Of a DNA stretch of 64,000 bases, positions 15,900-26,675 are shown piece after piece. The notes under the pieces are model-generated. The model was not told where the DNA came from, searched no databases, and saw only the letters and a list, made by a program, of their open reading frames with translations. Source of the stretch: Elysia marginata. Its lineage: Eukaryota > Mollusca > Gastropoda > Plakobranchidae. Every line of letters starts with the position of its first letter. Within the stretch, counting starts at the first letter, position 1. The stretch lies in NCBI GenBank assembly GCA_019649035.1, contig BMAT01004542.1, forward strand, positions 60,240 to 124,239. Reading direction: 5' to 3'. Position numbers and translations under genes: made by a program.

Positions 15900-16670
15900 A
15901 TGCCATCTATCAAAATAAAATTTCTCGGTACGGGCACCTCTCAGGGGGTGCCCATTATCGGTTTGAAAGACCCTGTTTGTATGAGTAAAAACCCCAAAGA
16001 CAAGAGGATGAGGGCTTCTATTCTAATCCAGTGGGATGGGTATAATTTTGTAGTAGACTGTGGGCCGGACTTTAGGCAACAGATCCTAAATGCAGGTGTC
16101 CAAAGGCTAGACGGCATCTTATTTACTCATGAACACGCAGACCATACAGCTGGGCTAGATGACATACGCCCCTTTTCTAATATCTATGGAGCCTTGCCGA
16201 TTTATGCTCACAAAAGGGTAATTGATAATCTAAAAAAGCGATTTTTTTACATTTTTGATAAAAATTATAACTATCCAGGTGCGCCCAAAGTGGCGGTTAG
16301 AGAAATTTGTGAAACGCCTTTTATCATAGGCAATAAGACCATTACTCCGATCAGAGTAACGCATGGCAAACTGCCCATATTTGGATACAGGATAGAGAAT
16401 TTTGCCTATATAACAGATGCAAAATATATAGATGAAAGTGAACTGAAAAAGTTAAAAAACTTGGATGTTTTGGTCGTCAATACCCTGAGAATTACACCTC
16501 ATGAGACGCATTTTAACTTAGATGAAGCACTTCGTTTTATAGAAAAAGTGCAACCTAAACAAACCTACCTGACACACATCAGCCACCTTCTCGGTTTACA
16601 CAATGAGGTTGAAAAAAAACTCCCAAATCATATCAAACCTGCCTACGACACTTTGGAAGTGCAGTGCTAA
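15900..16670 (+). CDS. Metallo-beta-lactamase-fold hydrolase (PhnP-like)
   Basis: 256 residues, beginning with a beta strand and GTGTSQGVPIIG, then FTHEHADHTAGLDDIRP, the HxHxDH zinc motif. A later conserved His (H in VTHGKLPIFGYR) and YLTHISH complete the metal sites. It resembles the PhnP/RNase Z-like phosphodiesterase branch, whose members cleave cyclic phosphate sugars or nucleotides. No phn genes surround it, so the substrate is unknown. It is divergent from lipA and convergent with bioA. Confidence 0.88.
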   Translation: MPSIKIKFLGTGTSQGVPIIGLKDPVCMSKNPKDKRMRASILIQWDGYNFVVDCGPDFRQQILNAGVQRLDGILFTHEHADHTAGLDDIRPFSNIYGALPIYAHKRVIDNLKKRFFYIFDKNYNYPGAPKVAVREICETPFIIGNKTITPIRVTHGKLPIFGYRIENFAYITDAKYIDESELKKLKNLDVLVVNTLRITPHETHFNLDEALRFIEKVQPKQTYLTHISHLLGLHNEVEKKLPNHIKPAYDTLEVQC

Positions 16671-16681
16671 AGAAAGTAAAA

Positions 16682-17944
16682 TCAAAGTCCACAAACTTCT
16701 ATAATGGTACTATAAACTTTTTCGAGTTCTTGCTTTTGAGAGATATAGGGAGGATGCACATAAATGGTATTGCCAAGAGGTCTTAAAAACACTCCTTTTT
16801 TTAGAAATTGTAAGTACAGTTCGTTCCTCCTACTTCCATAACGTTGAAAATCTTCGTACAATTCAAAAGCGACAACAACACCACAAACCCTCCCATTTTT
16901 AACTTTCTTTGAGTTTTTGATAGCACTTATAAACGCGCTATTAAGCTTGTTTATAGCCTTTCTATTTTGTATAATCTCATCGGAAAGTAATAGTTCTATA
17001 CCCGCTAAAGCGACACTACAGGCGAGGGGGTTTGCCGTATAAGTATGCCCATGAAAAAATCCCTTGCTAATATCATCACTGTAAAACGCTTCAAATATTT
17101 GTGAAGTGCAAGTTGTGATAGCCATAGGCAAAAGCCCCGCCGTCAAAGCCTTTGACAAGCAAATTATATCAGCTTGCACAGGTATCTGATCCGAAGCAAA
17201 ATTGCTCCCCGTTTTACCAAAACCTGTCATCACCTCATCTGCAATTGCTAGAATATTCATCTGCCTGCAAAGTTTTAAAAGCGCAGAAAGCCCATCTTTA
17301 TCATAACATTTCATTCCTGCGGCACCCTGAAGTAAAGGTTCGTATATAAACCCCGCTACTCTCTTTTTAGAAATAATTTTTTTAAAGACCCGCAACACAT
17401 CTTCATTATTTTCTCCGTTCGGTAATGCCACCCGTTCAACATCAATAAAGAGTTCTTCAAAAGGGCCATTATAAACTGACAAACCCGATGTAGACATCGC
17501 CCCAAAGGTATCCCCGTGAAACCCGTTCTCAAAGGCAATAAATGTCGTTTTTTTCTCCCCTTTGTTAAAATGGAACTGTAAAGCCATTTTCAGAGCCACC
17601 TCCACCGCTGTAGAACCATTATCAGAAAAAAATATTTTTTTTTGATTACTTGGTAGTATTGTAATTAGTTTTTCAGAAAGCTCAATAGCTGGAGGATGCG
17701 TCAACCCAGAAAACACGATCTGGTCTAACTGTGCCACCTGCCGTTTCACACGCGCCACAATATGAGGATGACAATGACCATAGACAGAGGTGTACCAAGA
17801 GGCGATGCCATCAAAATAGGCTTTACGATTTTCGTCATAGAGATAGCTTCCCTTTGCGCACTTTATCACAACATTTTGCAGTGCAGTTTTATGTTGCGTG
17901 AGGGGATGCCAAATATATTTTTTATCTCTTTCTGTATGACTCAT
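16682..17944 (-). CDS. bioA: Adenosylmethionine-8-amino-7-oxononanoate aminotransferase
   Basis: 420-residue class III PLP aminotransferase that converts KAPA to DAPA using SAM as amino donor. YIWHPLTQHKT near the N-terminus is the BioA signature, FIYEPLLQGAAGM and IADEVMTGFGKTG are PLP-site blocks, and the Schiff-base lysine lies in CLSKALTAGLLPM. The start overlaps the bioD stop by 4 bp. Order bioF-bioD-bioA in one leftward operon covers three of the four final biotin steps; bioB is absent here. Confidence 0.95.
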   Translation of the reverse strand: MSHTERDKKYIWHPLTQHKTALQNVVIKCAKGSYLYDENRKAYFDGIASWYTSVYGHCHPHIVARVKRQVAQLDQIVFSGLTHPPAIELSEKLITILPSNQKKIFFSDNGSTAVEVALKMALQFHFNKGEKKTTFIAFENGFHGDTFGAMSTSGLSVYNGPFEELFIDVERVALPNGENNEDVLRVFKKIISKKRVAGFIYEPLLQGAAGMKCYDKDGLSALLKLCRQMNILAIADEVMTGFGKTGSNFASDQIPVQADIICLSKALTAGLLPMAITTCTSQIFEAFYSDDISKGFFHGHTYTANPLACSVALAGIELLLSDEIIQNRKAINKLNSAFISAIKNSKKVKNGRVCGVVVAFELYEDFQRYGSRRNELYLQFLKKGVFLRPLGNTIYVHPPYISQKQELEKVYSTIIEVCGL

Positions 17945-18561
17945 AACTTCTCAATAGCACTCCTAAACCGATTGGCGTACTTTAAAATAATTTGCTTATC
18001 AAAATATTTTTCTTCCCCAATCCTCCCGATAACAGGCACTTTGGCATAAGTGTTTACAATTTGCTCTGTCTCTATATTTTCCTCACCGCTAAAGATGATT
18101 CCCGTAATAGACAGGTTAGAAGACTTCAATTTTTCAATAGTCAAAAGTGTGTGATTGATACTCCCCAAATAATGCCTTGAAACCACCACCACCTTATAAT
18201 CAGGTTTTATCAAATCTAAAATAGTATGGGTCTCATTTAGGGGGACTAAAAGTCCCCCCGCTCCCTCTACGATTAGGTGATTGGTCGTAGCGGGTTCTTT
18301 GATCCTATTTATATTGATATGTATGCTGTCTATCTTTGCAGAAGCGTGTGGACTCAAAGGGGTATTTAAGGCGTAGGCATTGGGATGTATTTTTACAGGG
18401 AAGTTGACAAGTTGTTTGACCTTGTAACTGTCAGAATTTTCCAAATCTCCCGACTGTATAGGTTTCCAATAGTCTGCCCTGAGTACTTCCAAAAATATAG
18501 CAGAGGCTATTGTTTTGCCTACTTCGGTAGAAATACCTGTTATGAATATCTTCTTGTTCAT
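17941..18561 (-). CDS. bioD: Dethiobiotin synthetase
   Basis: 206 residues. Closes the ureido ring of DAPA with CO2 and ATP. FITGISTEVGKTIAS (4-18) is the P-loop of the BioD family, with KPIQSGD (36-42) and VEGAGGLLVPLNE (118-130). The start overlaps bioF by 4 bp and its end overlaps bioA by 4 bp, so all three are translationally coupled. Slightly short for the family (about 220). Confidence 0.95.
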   Translation of the reverse strand: MNKKIFITGISTEVGKTIASAIFLEVLRADYWKPIQSGDLENSDSYKVKQLVNFPVKIHPNAYALNTPLSPHASAKIDSIHININRIKEPATTNHLIVEGAGGLLVPLNETHTILDLIKPDYKVVVVSRHYLGSINHTLLTIEKLKSSNLSITGIIFSGEENIETEQIVNTYAKVPVIGRIGEEKYFDKQIILKYANRFRSAIEKL

Positions 18562-19682
18562 AGTTGAGATAATTCTTTTTTTAAGGCTTTTAAAACCCCC
18601 TTGATATTTTCTTCCGTATTAAAGCTATGTATACAAAACCGGAGGCGCTCCAAACCCTCCGGAACAGTTGGAGACAGTACTGGTCTGACATCATATTCAT
18701 AAGACTGAAGCTTTACGGCAATATCTTTTGCACGCGTGTTGCCTGATATGATACAACTCTGTATGGCTGAATCAGAACGGACAAATAGAGATTTCAAACC
18801 AAAATGCCTTATCCCTTTTTTAAATAACACTATATTTTTTCTCAGTGTCTCTGCCTCAAGATTTGTTTCTAAATAATTGTGAATCACCCTAATCGTAGCG
18901 AGGTTATGCGGTGGCAAAGCTGTGGTATAGATAAAACTCTTGGCAAAATTAATTAAAAATAATTTCAATAGAGAGGACCCCAAAATCACTGCCCCATGGC
19001 ATCCCAAAGCCTTCCCAAAGGTTACTACTCTGGCAAATACTTCTTTTTCTAGTCCCTTTCTGGCTATCAAGCCTTTACCAAAAACCCCTGTTGCATGAGC
19101 CTCATCTATTATGAGATAAATCTGATTTTCCCTACAAAAAGAGACAAGAAAATCTAAATCAGGTCCGTCTCCGTCCATAGAAAATATACTTTCTGTAAAC
19201 AGGTATTTGGTAGCCTGTTTTGGCAATCTAGCAAGTTGCTTTTTGAGGTGGTCATTATCTAAATGTTTGAACTTATAAGACTTCGCATTTGAAAGGGTAA
19301 TGCCCTCTCTTATAGAAGCGTGTACCAACTCATCAAACAACACAATATCACCCCTTCTAAAGAGGGAAGAAAGCCCTGTATTTGCATTATAACCCGAATT
19401 AAAAAGTAGTGCCACATCCGACCTATAAAATGCAGATAAATAGCCCTCTAAATCTTCGGATGACTGAGAATTACCTGTTAAAAGTCTGGACCCGGTACTC
19501 CCATTTCTGTGCAAATCGCCGTGAGATAGAGAGGCTATTTCTTGAGAAAAATCTTTCTTGGACAAACCTAAATAGTCATTAGAACTAAAATCAACCTCAA
19601 ATGAGTCCAACTTTAGACTTCTAAAGGAATTTGATTCTTGTCGCTTTTCCAAGAGATTCAACAAATTTTTGGGGAACTCCAT
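18558..19682 (-). CDS. bioF: 8-amino-7-oxononanoate synthase
   Basis: 374-residue PLP enzyme of the alpha-oxoamine synthase family, condensing pimeloyl thioester with alanine to KAPA. Signatures are FSSNDYLGLS, GNGSTGSRLLTGN-like RNGSTGSRLLTGN, LIIDEAHATGVFGKGL and the Schiff-base lysine in VTFGKALGCHGA. First gene of the bioFDA operon. No clear BirA-type operator was recognised upstream (19683-19880). Confidence 0.94.
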   Translation of the reverse strand: MEFPKNLLNLLEKRQESNSFRSLKLDSFEVDFSSNDYLGLSKKDFSQEIASLSHGDLHRNGSTGSRLLTGNSQSSEDLEGYLSAFYRSDVALLFNSGYNANTGLSSLFRRGDIVLFDELVHASIREGITLSNAKSYKFKHLDNDHLKKQLARLPKQATKYLFTESIFSMDGDGPDLDFLVSFCRENQIYLIIDEAHATGVFGKGLIARKGLEKEVFARVVTFGKALGCHGAVILGSSLLKLFLINFAKSFIYTTALPPHNLATIRVIHNYLETNLEAETLRKNIVLFKKGIRHFGLKSLFVRSDSAIQSCIISGNTRAKDIAVKLQSYEYDVRPVLSPTVPEGLERLRFCIHSFNTEENIKGVLKALKKELSQL

Positions 19683-19879
19683 TTAGTTACTTATGTATTT
19701 TTTGAAATAATATAATATGCCTAAACTTTGGTATGCAAATATGGTCAAGGTTTTTTATTATAGCCTACAATTTTGAAGTTAAAAACCTCACGATAGTGTA
19801 AAATAAAATACACGCAATGCGTAGATTTGGCGGGGGGGAATGACAACTTGCATCTGGTGAAGCAAGCAAAACGAATAAA

Positions 19880-20371
19880 ATGAGGGCAATAAAAATTTTC
19901 TTAACGGGCGGTACTTTTGATAAGGAGTACAATGAGATCGATGGCACACTCTTTTTTAAAGATACGCACCTTCCAGAGATGCTTAGTCTTGGGCGGAATC
20001 GGGTTCCAGTAGAAATACGCACCTTGATGATGGTAGACAGTTTGGAGATGACCCAAGCGGACCGAGTATCCATCGCCAAAAATGTTGTCAAAGCAAAAGA
20101 AGATAAAATAATTATCACACACGGTACGGACGCTATGGTAAAGACTGCGCAACTGCTTGCCAGGGAAGTCAAAGATAAGACCATTGTCCTAGTCGGTGCA
20201 ATGATTCCATATAAATTTGGAAGTTCCGATGGCCTTTTCAATTTTGGGGCGGCTCTTGCCTTTTCTCAAACCCTGCCAACAGGGGTTTATATCGCTATGA
20301 ATGGACAATACTTTACCCATGATAACTGTCGTAAAAATACTAAGACAGGCTATTTTGAAACGCTGAGGTGA
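19880..20371 (+). CDS. Short asparaginase-domain protein
   Basis: 163 residues, equal to only the N-terminal domain of L-asparaginase. LTGGTFDKEYNEIDG holds the first threonine (T12) and a tyrosine, HGTDAM (81-86) holds the second Thr-Asp pair, and VLVGAMIPYKFGSSDG the Lys region. The normal enzyme is about 330 residues, with a C-terminal domain that completes the subunit interface. The frame is open and ends cleanly, and there is no sign of a lost half downstream, so it is probably an established short family rather than a broken gene. Activity on asparagine is not assured. Confidence 0.75.
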   Translation: MRAIKIFLTGGTFDKEYNEIDGTLFFKDTHLPEMLSLGRNRVPVEIRTLMMVDSLEMTQADRVSIAKNVVKAKEDKIIITHGTDAMVKTAQLLAREVKDKTIVLVGAMIPYKFGSSDGLFNFGAALAFSQTLPTGVYIAMNGQYFTHDNCRKNTKTGYFETLR

Positions 20372-20506
20372 AACCAATTTCAATTGGATTAAATATTTTC
20401 CCTCCTACTTATCGCAATTAATTGAACTTAAACTTGTTTAAAAGTTTCCCTTGATAGATTATGTTGATATGGTTAAGTTCGCAACGGTTTAATTCCAAAA
20501 AAATAG

Positions 20507-22027
<1,521 letters not shown>

Positions 22028-22057
22028 ACCCCAAGGTCTTGGAACTAATTTTCTTTT

Positions 22058-22336
22058 ATGAATGTAGAAATCATAACTCCTGAGGCTTTAGTTTATAGTG
22101 GAGAGTCAACGCTTGTTACGCTTCCCGGAGCTTCTGGGACATTTCAAATTCTTAGAGACCATGCGCCTATCGTATCTGATTTGCAAAAGGGTAGGCTTTC
22201 TATAAAAGGGCATTTCAATATAACAGATGCCACCAAAAGATTTTTTACAAATGCCTCTCAATCTCAATTAGACTTGGACATAGACTCAGGCACAGTAGAA
22301 GTCTCCGACAATAAAATTGTAATCTTGGTAGATTAA
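22058..22336 (+). CDS. atpC: F1 ATP synthase subunit epsilon
   Basis: 92 residues, the N-terminal beta-sandwich only (VEIITPEALVYSGESTLVTLPGASGTF), which is the usual short Bacteroidota form lacking the C-terminal helical hairpin that regulates ATP hydrolysis in other bacteria. Rotor-stalk subunit that links F1 to Fo. 30 bp after atpD in the same operon. Confidence 0.92.
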   Translation: MNVEIITPEALVYSGESTLVTLPGASGTFQILRDHAPIVSDLQKGRLSIKGHFNITDATKRFFTNASQSQLDLDIDSGTVEVSDNKIVILVD

Positions 22337-22434
22337 ATCTACTTGAAATATTCTTATCTCAGATTCCCTCCTTTGGCAATGCGCTTTGCTGTGCTAAGGT
22401 TTGTGGGTGCTGGTTTTAAAATTATGCAAAGGTC

Positions 22435-23313
22435 TTATTTCGTAATACCGGGAGCCGAAGTACTCCTTTTTAATGAAATCATTTCATAGACTATTGCACC
22501 TAAAATAAGAACGCCACCAAGTAGGACTTTTAAAGTAGGAATTTCGCTTAAAATAACGGTCGCAATTGTAATACCATAGATGGGTTCCAGCGTACTTATG
22601 ATACTTGCTGTTTTGGTTTTTACAGCTTTAAACCCATTGATAAAAAGCGCGTGTGATAGCCCTGTAAAAATTACACCAAGTAAAATAAGAAGAAGCATAT
22701 CATTAGACCGTACTTCAAAATCTATAAAAAATAAGAATGGTGCAAGGATAAGAGTAGCACTTGTGTCTTGATAGAATGTAATGATGTAGCCAGAATAAAT
22801 CCCGATCAGCTTTCGGCTGAGGATAGAGAGAAGTGCAAAAACTAAACTAGAAATAATACCCCAAGTGGCACCTTGCGTAATATTATTCCCGAAGTCAAAA
22901 TTGGGAACTATAAGCCCCATACCCACAAGGGTAATAAACGCCACTAAAATGTCTCTACCGTATAGTCTTTCTTTGAAGAATAATGGTTCGAGAAAATTTG
23001 TAAAAACAGGCATGGTTGAGGCTGTGAGCATTGCAATTGCTACTGTTGAAAGTTGGATAGACTCAAAAAATGTAATCCAATGAATGGCAAGTAAAAAACC
23101 TAATAGAAAGAGATAGACATAGTGCCCTCTTTCTTTTAAAAAGATCGATTTTTTGAATATTATAAGTGCCAAAAACAAGCTGATTGAAGCAAATAAAACA
23201 CGAAAAAACACAATAACAGTAGGTGGCAAATCAAGTAATTTCCCAAATAAACTAGCCACCCCAAAAAGGAATACAGAGATATGAATTTCAATTAAACTTT
23301 TCTTTTTAGACAT
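22435..23313 (-). CDS. EamA/DMT-superfamily metabolite exporter
   Basis: 292 residues with ten predicted membrane helices in two EamA halves (about 5-135 and 150-280). Visible features are the amphipathic FFRVLFASISLF helix and the repeat-two motif GLSHALFINGFKAVKTKTASIISTLEPIYG, typical of RhaT/YdcZ-like permeases. Exports amino acids or other small metabolites in well-studied members; the substrate here is unknown. Stands alone, converging on atpC. Confidence 0.88.
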   Translation of the reverse strand: MSKKKSLIEIHISVFLFGVASLFGKLLDLPPTVIVFFRVLFASISLFLALIIFKKSIFLKERGHYVYLFLLGFLLAIHWITFFESIQLSTVAIAMLTASTMPVFTNFLEPLFFKERLYGRDILVAFITLVGMGLIVPNFDFGNNITQGATWGIISSLVFALLSILSRKLIGIYSGYIITFYQDTSATLILAPFLFFIDFEVRSNDMLLLILLGVIFTGLSHALFINGFKAVKTKTASIISTLEPIYGITIATVILSEIPTLKVLLGGVLILGAIVYEMISLKRSTSAPGITK

Positions 23314-23599
23314 TAATTATTTCTTACTAGAGGCAACGATATTTTGAGTTATACACCACACCTACTCTTTTTTTCAAGTATCACCAACTCGACAATATAA
23401 CCGAGTGCTAATATCGTATAAATACTGATAGAATTTGCCAAATACTATAAAGGCACAATAAAAGGGGGAATACTAGAAGATATGGAGGGGTTAATAAATA
23501 ACGCCATATTTTTTATGTCTACAACGGTTGGAGATTATGTTATTTTGAGTTTTAAAAATTGTTAGCCTAATTTTACCGAGTAAAAAACATGTCCTCCTT

Positions 23600-24868
23600 A
23601 TGCCTAATGAAATAAGTAAAAATCCAAATTCACACTTAAGAGACTCGGAAAAAGGCTATACTAACACCCTGTACACCCACGACAACCTATTTATTTTAAA
23701 TGGAATGAATAGCCAAAGTGTCGACCTGATTTACCTTGATCCACCATTTAATTCAAAGCGGACTTATTCTGCTCCTATTGGTACTAAAGCAGCGGGCTCA
23801 TCATTTAAAGACATGTGGACTTGGGAAGATGTAAACGAGGCCTACTTGGACAAGCTGGTAAGTAATTACCCCATGTTGGTAGATTTCATTAAATCGATTC
23901 AGCAAACCCACAGCAAAGCAATGATGGCCTATGTAACCTATATGACTCAGCGCCTCATAGAGTTGCACCGCATTTTAAAGGACACGGGTTCCCTCTATTT
24001 GCACTGCGACCCCACCGCCAGCCACTATCTAAAAATTGTTCTCGATAGAATTTTTGGCAAAGACAATTTTAGAAATGAAATCGTGTGGCATTATTATAAC
24101 GGCTCTAATAGTGCTCATTCAAGATTTGGCAGAAAGCACGATACCATCTTTTTTTATAGCAAAGTTGAGAAAAATTCTTTCTTTAACTGGGATATTTCCA
24201 GAATTCCTTATGAGGAAGGGAGTATATATGCCACAGGAACTACTTATGGCAAAAAAGGCTATATTAAAGGGAATCCAAAAGGTAAACTGATGCATGATGT
24301 TTGGCGAATACCTTCGATAAATAATATGGCCAAAGAGCGGACGGGCTACCCAACCCAGAAACCCTTGGCATTGCTGTATCGTATTATTAAAGCTTCTTCG
24401 AATGAAGGAGATATTGTCTTTGACCCGTTTTGTGGCTGTGCTACGGCCTGCGTGGCAGCCCAGCAATTGGGACGGCACTGGATAGGCATCGATATAGAAG
24501 AGCAGGCCGCTCCCATTTTGGTGCAGCGACTGAGCGATGATGCGGGCTTGTTTAAAAACTTTATTCACCGCAAGGATGTGCCTCAAAGAAGCGACATTGC
24601 GCCAGAGCCGATCAACCAAACAATCAAAGAACGCCTTTTTGCCGAGCAAAAGGGAGCTTGCAATGCCTGTGCTATTGAGCTAAATATCCAAAACTTTGAG
24701 GTAGACCATATTATTCCCAAGTCTAAGGGCGGTGGTGATTATTACGAAAATTACCAGTTGCTATGTGGCAATTGCAACCGCATTAAGGGCAATAGGCCCA
24801 TGGAGTATTTGCGCATCAAAATTGCACAAAGAGACAAATTACTCAAAGAGCAAATTACTTTTGGCTAA
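23600..24868 (+). CDS. DNA methyltransferase fused to HNH endonuclease domain
   Basis: 422 residues. N-terminal beta-class DNA methyltransferase: DPPF at 47-50 (motif IV) in LIYLDPPFNSKRTYS, a target-recognition region in the middle, and DPFCGCATACVAAQQLGR near residue 275 (motif I, with an atypical FCGCAT loop) followed by HWIGIDIEE. The C-terminus (about 350-402) is an HNH domain: CNACAIEL, VDHIIPKSKGG, NYQLLCGNCNRIKG, with paired CxxC and the DH catalytic pair. Methylation and cutting activities in one chain would make a self-contained restriction-modification enzyme. No separate restriction or specificity gene is adjacent. GC and codon use look richer than neighbours, suggesting transfer. 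Confidence 0.85.
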   Translation: MPNEISKNPNSHLRDSEKGYTNTLYTHDNLFILNGMNSQSVDLIYLDPPFNSKRTYSAPIGTKAAGSSFKDMWTWEDVNEAYLDKLVSNYPMLVDFIKSIQQTHSKAMMAYVTYMTQRLIELHRILKDTGSLYLHCDPTASHYLKIVLDRIFGKDNFRNEIVWHYYNGSNSAHSRFGRKHDTIFFYSKVEKNSFFNWDISRIPYEEGSIYATGTTYGKKGYIKGNPKGKLMHDVWRIPSINNMAKERTGYPTQKPLALLYRIIKASSNEGDIVFDPFCGCATACVAAQQLGRHWIGIDIEEQAAPILVQRLSDDAGLFKNFIHRKDVPQRSDIAPEPINQTIKERLFAEQKGACNACAIELNIQNFEVDHIIPKSKGGGDYYENYQLLCGNCNRIKGNRPMEYLRIKIAQRDKLLKEQITFG

Positions 24869-25082
24869 AATACCATAAAACCCTATGAAATGAAGGTGAA
24901 CAAACGGTAATTGAAAATCGCCGAGTGCTTTGCAAAAAGGATAACCTTACAAAAGGTGCGAGATGGTCTCGTCAACCCTAAATTTGGGGAGTGAAATAGA
25001 CATGAAACTGAATTAAGTATTTTTGTTGAATGTAGGCTTGTACCCACCCAATTTACTGGCGAGATTTCTGCCTATTTTTTCA

Positions 25083-25090
25083 TACTTTCG
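25083..25090 (+). promoter_or_regulatory. Candidate -7 element of the SRP RNA gene
   Basis: TACTTTCG, one mismatch from TAnnTTTG, ends directly before the predicted SRP RNA, which fits transcription starting at or near the GGGGCAAG stem. Confidence 0.4.
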
Positions 25091-25196
25091 CGTGGGGCAA
25101 GTCCTACACGACCAGCTCCTGCTAAATCCCCCAGGGTGGGAACACAGCAAGGGTAAGGTGGTTGTAGCGGTGCGATGTAGACCGCTTGCCCTTTTC
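25091..25196 (+). ncRNA. ffs: Small signal recognition particle RNA (4.5S-type)
   Basis: The apical SRP domain is unmistakable: CAGG GUG GGAA CAC AGCA (about 25132-25149) has the GGAA tetraloop capping a short stem and the CAGG/AGCA symmetric loop that binds Ffh. Outer stems also pair: GGGCAAG (25095-25101) with CUUGCCC (25185-25191), CCUAC with GUAG, and ACGACCA with UGGUUGU. The T-rich CTTTTC-TTGGTTTT after it may terminate transcription. It lies between the methyltransferase-HNH gene and an SDR gene. Confidence 0.9.
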
Positions 25197-25220
25197 TTGG
25201 TTTTACTATATCATTTTTAT

Positions 25221-26024
25221 TTGGATAATAGCGTTATACTTGTTACGGGAGCATCTTCGGGTATTGGAAGGGTGGTGGCGCAATTCCTCTTAGAAAAAGG
25301 GTTTACCGTAGTGGGTGTGTGTCGCAATACAAAGGGCTTGTCATTAGGCTTTGATATGATCAAAATGGACATCTCAAATGAGACATCTATAAAGCGGGGG
25401 GTCTCAAAAATCTTTAAAAAGTATTCCAAAATAGATGTACTTATTAACAATGCAGGCGTAGGTATCACGGGTCCTATAGAAGAAACTCCCAATTCAGAAA
25501 TAGAACGCGTTTTTAGTATCAATGTGTTTGGTGCTGTTAATTTGATAAAGGCTGTGCTCCCTAATATGAGAGAAAATAAAAAAGGACTCATCATCAACAT
25601 TACTTCCATTGCGGGGTATATGGGGCTCCCCTATCGGGGTATATATTCGGCCACTAAGGCCGCATTGGAAGTTATAACTGAAGCGTTAAGAATAGAAAGC
25701 AAAGATTTTGGTATCAGTGTAACAAACCTCGCACCGGGTGATTATAATACTAATATTGCATCTAGGCGTTACCATGTTCCATTATCTTCAAAATCACCTT
25801 ACTACAACCCCTATTCTAAAACTTTGGATATCATAGATAGCCATGTATTAAAGGGACGGGATACTATAGAAGTCGCTAGAAAAATATACGAAATTATCAG
25901 AACAAAAGCACCAAAAATTCATTACAAATCAGGGGCTCCATTACAGAAACTATCAGTTTTTCTAAAACATATATTACCCGATAAGCTATTTGAAAAAATA
26001 ATTATTAAACACTATAAGCTATGA
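25221..26024 (+). CDS. Short-chain dehydrogenase/reductase
   Basis: Rossmann-fold SDR of 267 residues with the NAD(P) loop VTGASSGIG just after the start, NNAG near residue 80 and the YSATK active-site pair. The reading frame is open upstream to 25023, but that part overlaps the SRP RNA gene, so TTG at 25221 ([16 protein letters not shown]) is taken as the true start. The substrate is unknown; the C-terminus is hydrophobic-basic like sugar or steroid SDRs. The next gene, a transaldolase, starts 4 bp before its stop. Confidence 0.85.
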   Translation: MDNSVILVTGASSGIGRVVAQFLLEKGFTVVGVCRNTKGLSLGFDMIKMDISNETSIKRGVSKIFKKYSKIDVLINNAGVGITGPIEETPNSEIERVFSINVFGAVNLIKAVLPNMRENKKGLIINITSIAGYMGLPYRGIYSATKAALEVITEALRIESKDFGISVTNLAPGDYNTNIASRRYHVPLSSKSPYYNPYSKTLDIIDSHVLKGRDTIEVARKIYEIIRTKAPKIHYKSGAPLQKLSVFLKHILPDKLFEKIIIKHYKL

Positions 26025-26674
26025 AGTTTTTTATTGATACAGCTAATCTCAATGAGATAGAAAAAGCACATTCGTTGGGTATTTTAGACGGCGTAACAAC
26101 CAATCCTTCCCTTATAGCAAAAGAGCGTATCACGGGCAAGAAGCATATTTTGAGACATTATGTAGATATATGCAAGATGGTAGACGGAGATGTCTCGGCA
26201 GAGGTTATCGCCACAAACTTTGAAGGAATGGTAAAGGAAGGGAAAGAGTTGACAAAGCTACACCCTCAGATTGTGGTCAAGATTCCTATGATAGAAGATG
26301 GCATAAAAGCCGTTAAATATTTTTCGGATAATGCTATTCGCACAAATTGTACGCTTGTATTTTCTGTCGGTCAGGCACTTTTGGCGGCTAAAGCGGGAGC
26401 AACTTATGTATCCCCTTTTATCGGTCGTCTGGACGATATATCTACAGATGGACTGGGTCTCATATCAGAGATAAGAGAGACATACGATAAATGCGCTATG
26501 AAAACGCAAATATTGGTAGCTTCCATTCGCCACCCTATGCATATTGTTAATTGTGCAAAGTTGGGAGCAGATGCGATCACATCTCCTCTGAGTGCTATCC
26601 TTTCCCTTTTAAAACACCCCTTGACAGAAAATGGTTTGGAGAAATTTTTGCAAGACCACAAGAAAGGCAACTGA
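26021..26674 (+). CDS. Transaldolase (TalC/FSA-type, single domain)
   Basis: 217 residues, an ordinary TalC/MipB-type transaldolase: [13 protein letters not shown] start, Schiff-base lysine in [10 protein letters not shown], and the SPFIGRLDD strand where Phe replaces the Tyr131 of fructose-6-phosphate aldolase, as in true transaldolases. Links the pentose phosphate pathway to glycolysis. It overlaps the SDR by 4 bp and manC begins 1 bp later. It differs from the CBS-fused paralogue at 9126-10142, so the two are not redundant copies. Confidence 0.92.
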   Translation: MKFFIDTANLNEIEKAHSLGILDGVTTNPSLIAKERITGKKHILRHYVDICKMVDGDVSAEVIATNFEGMVKEGKELTKLHPQIVVKIPMIEDGIKAVKYFSDNAIRTNCTLVFSVGQALLAAKAGATYVSPFIGRLDDISTDGLGLISEIRETYDKCAMKTQILVASIRHPMHIVNCAKLGADAITSPLSAILSLLKHPLTENGLEKFLQDHKKGN

Positions 26675-26675
26675 T

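Noticed and set aside
20374-20388. CCAATT-TC-AATTGG hairpin after the asparaginase-like gene, first thought a terminator
   Set aside because: No T-run follows it and the stem is AT-rich and weak.
23314-23599. Short frame before the methyltransferase-HNH gene (about 28 codons ending near 23560)
   Set aside because: Too short, no conserved motif and no clear start signal; composition is like ordinary spacer.
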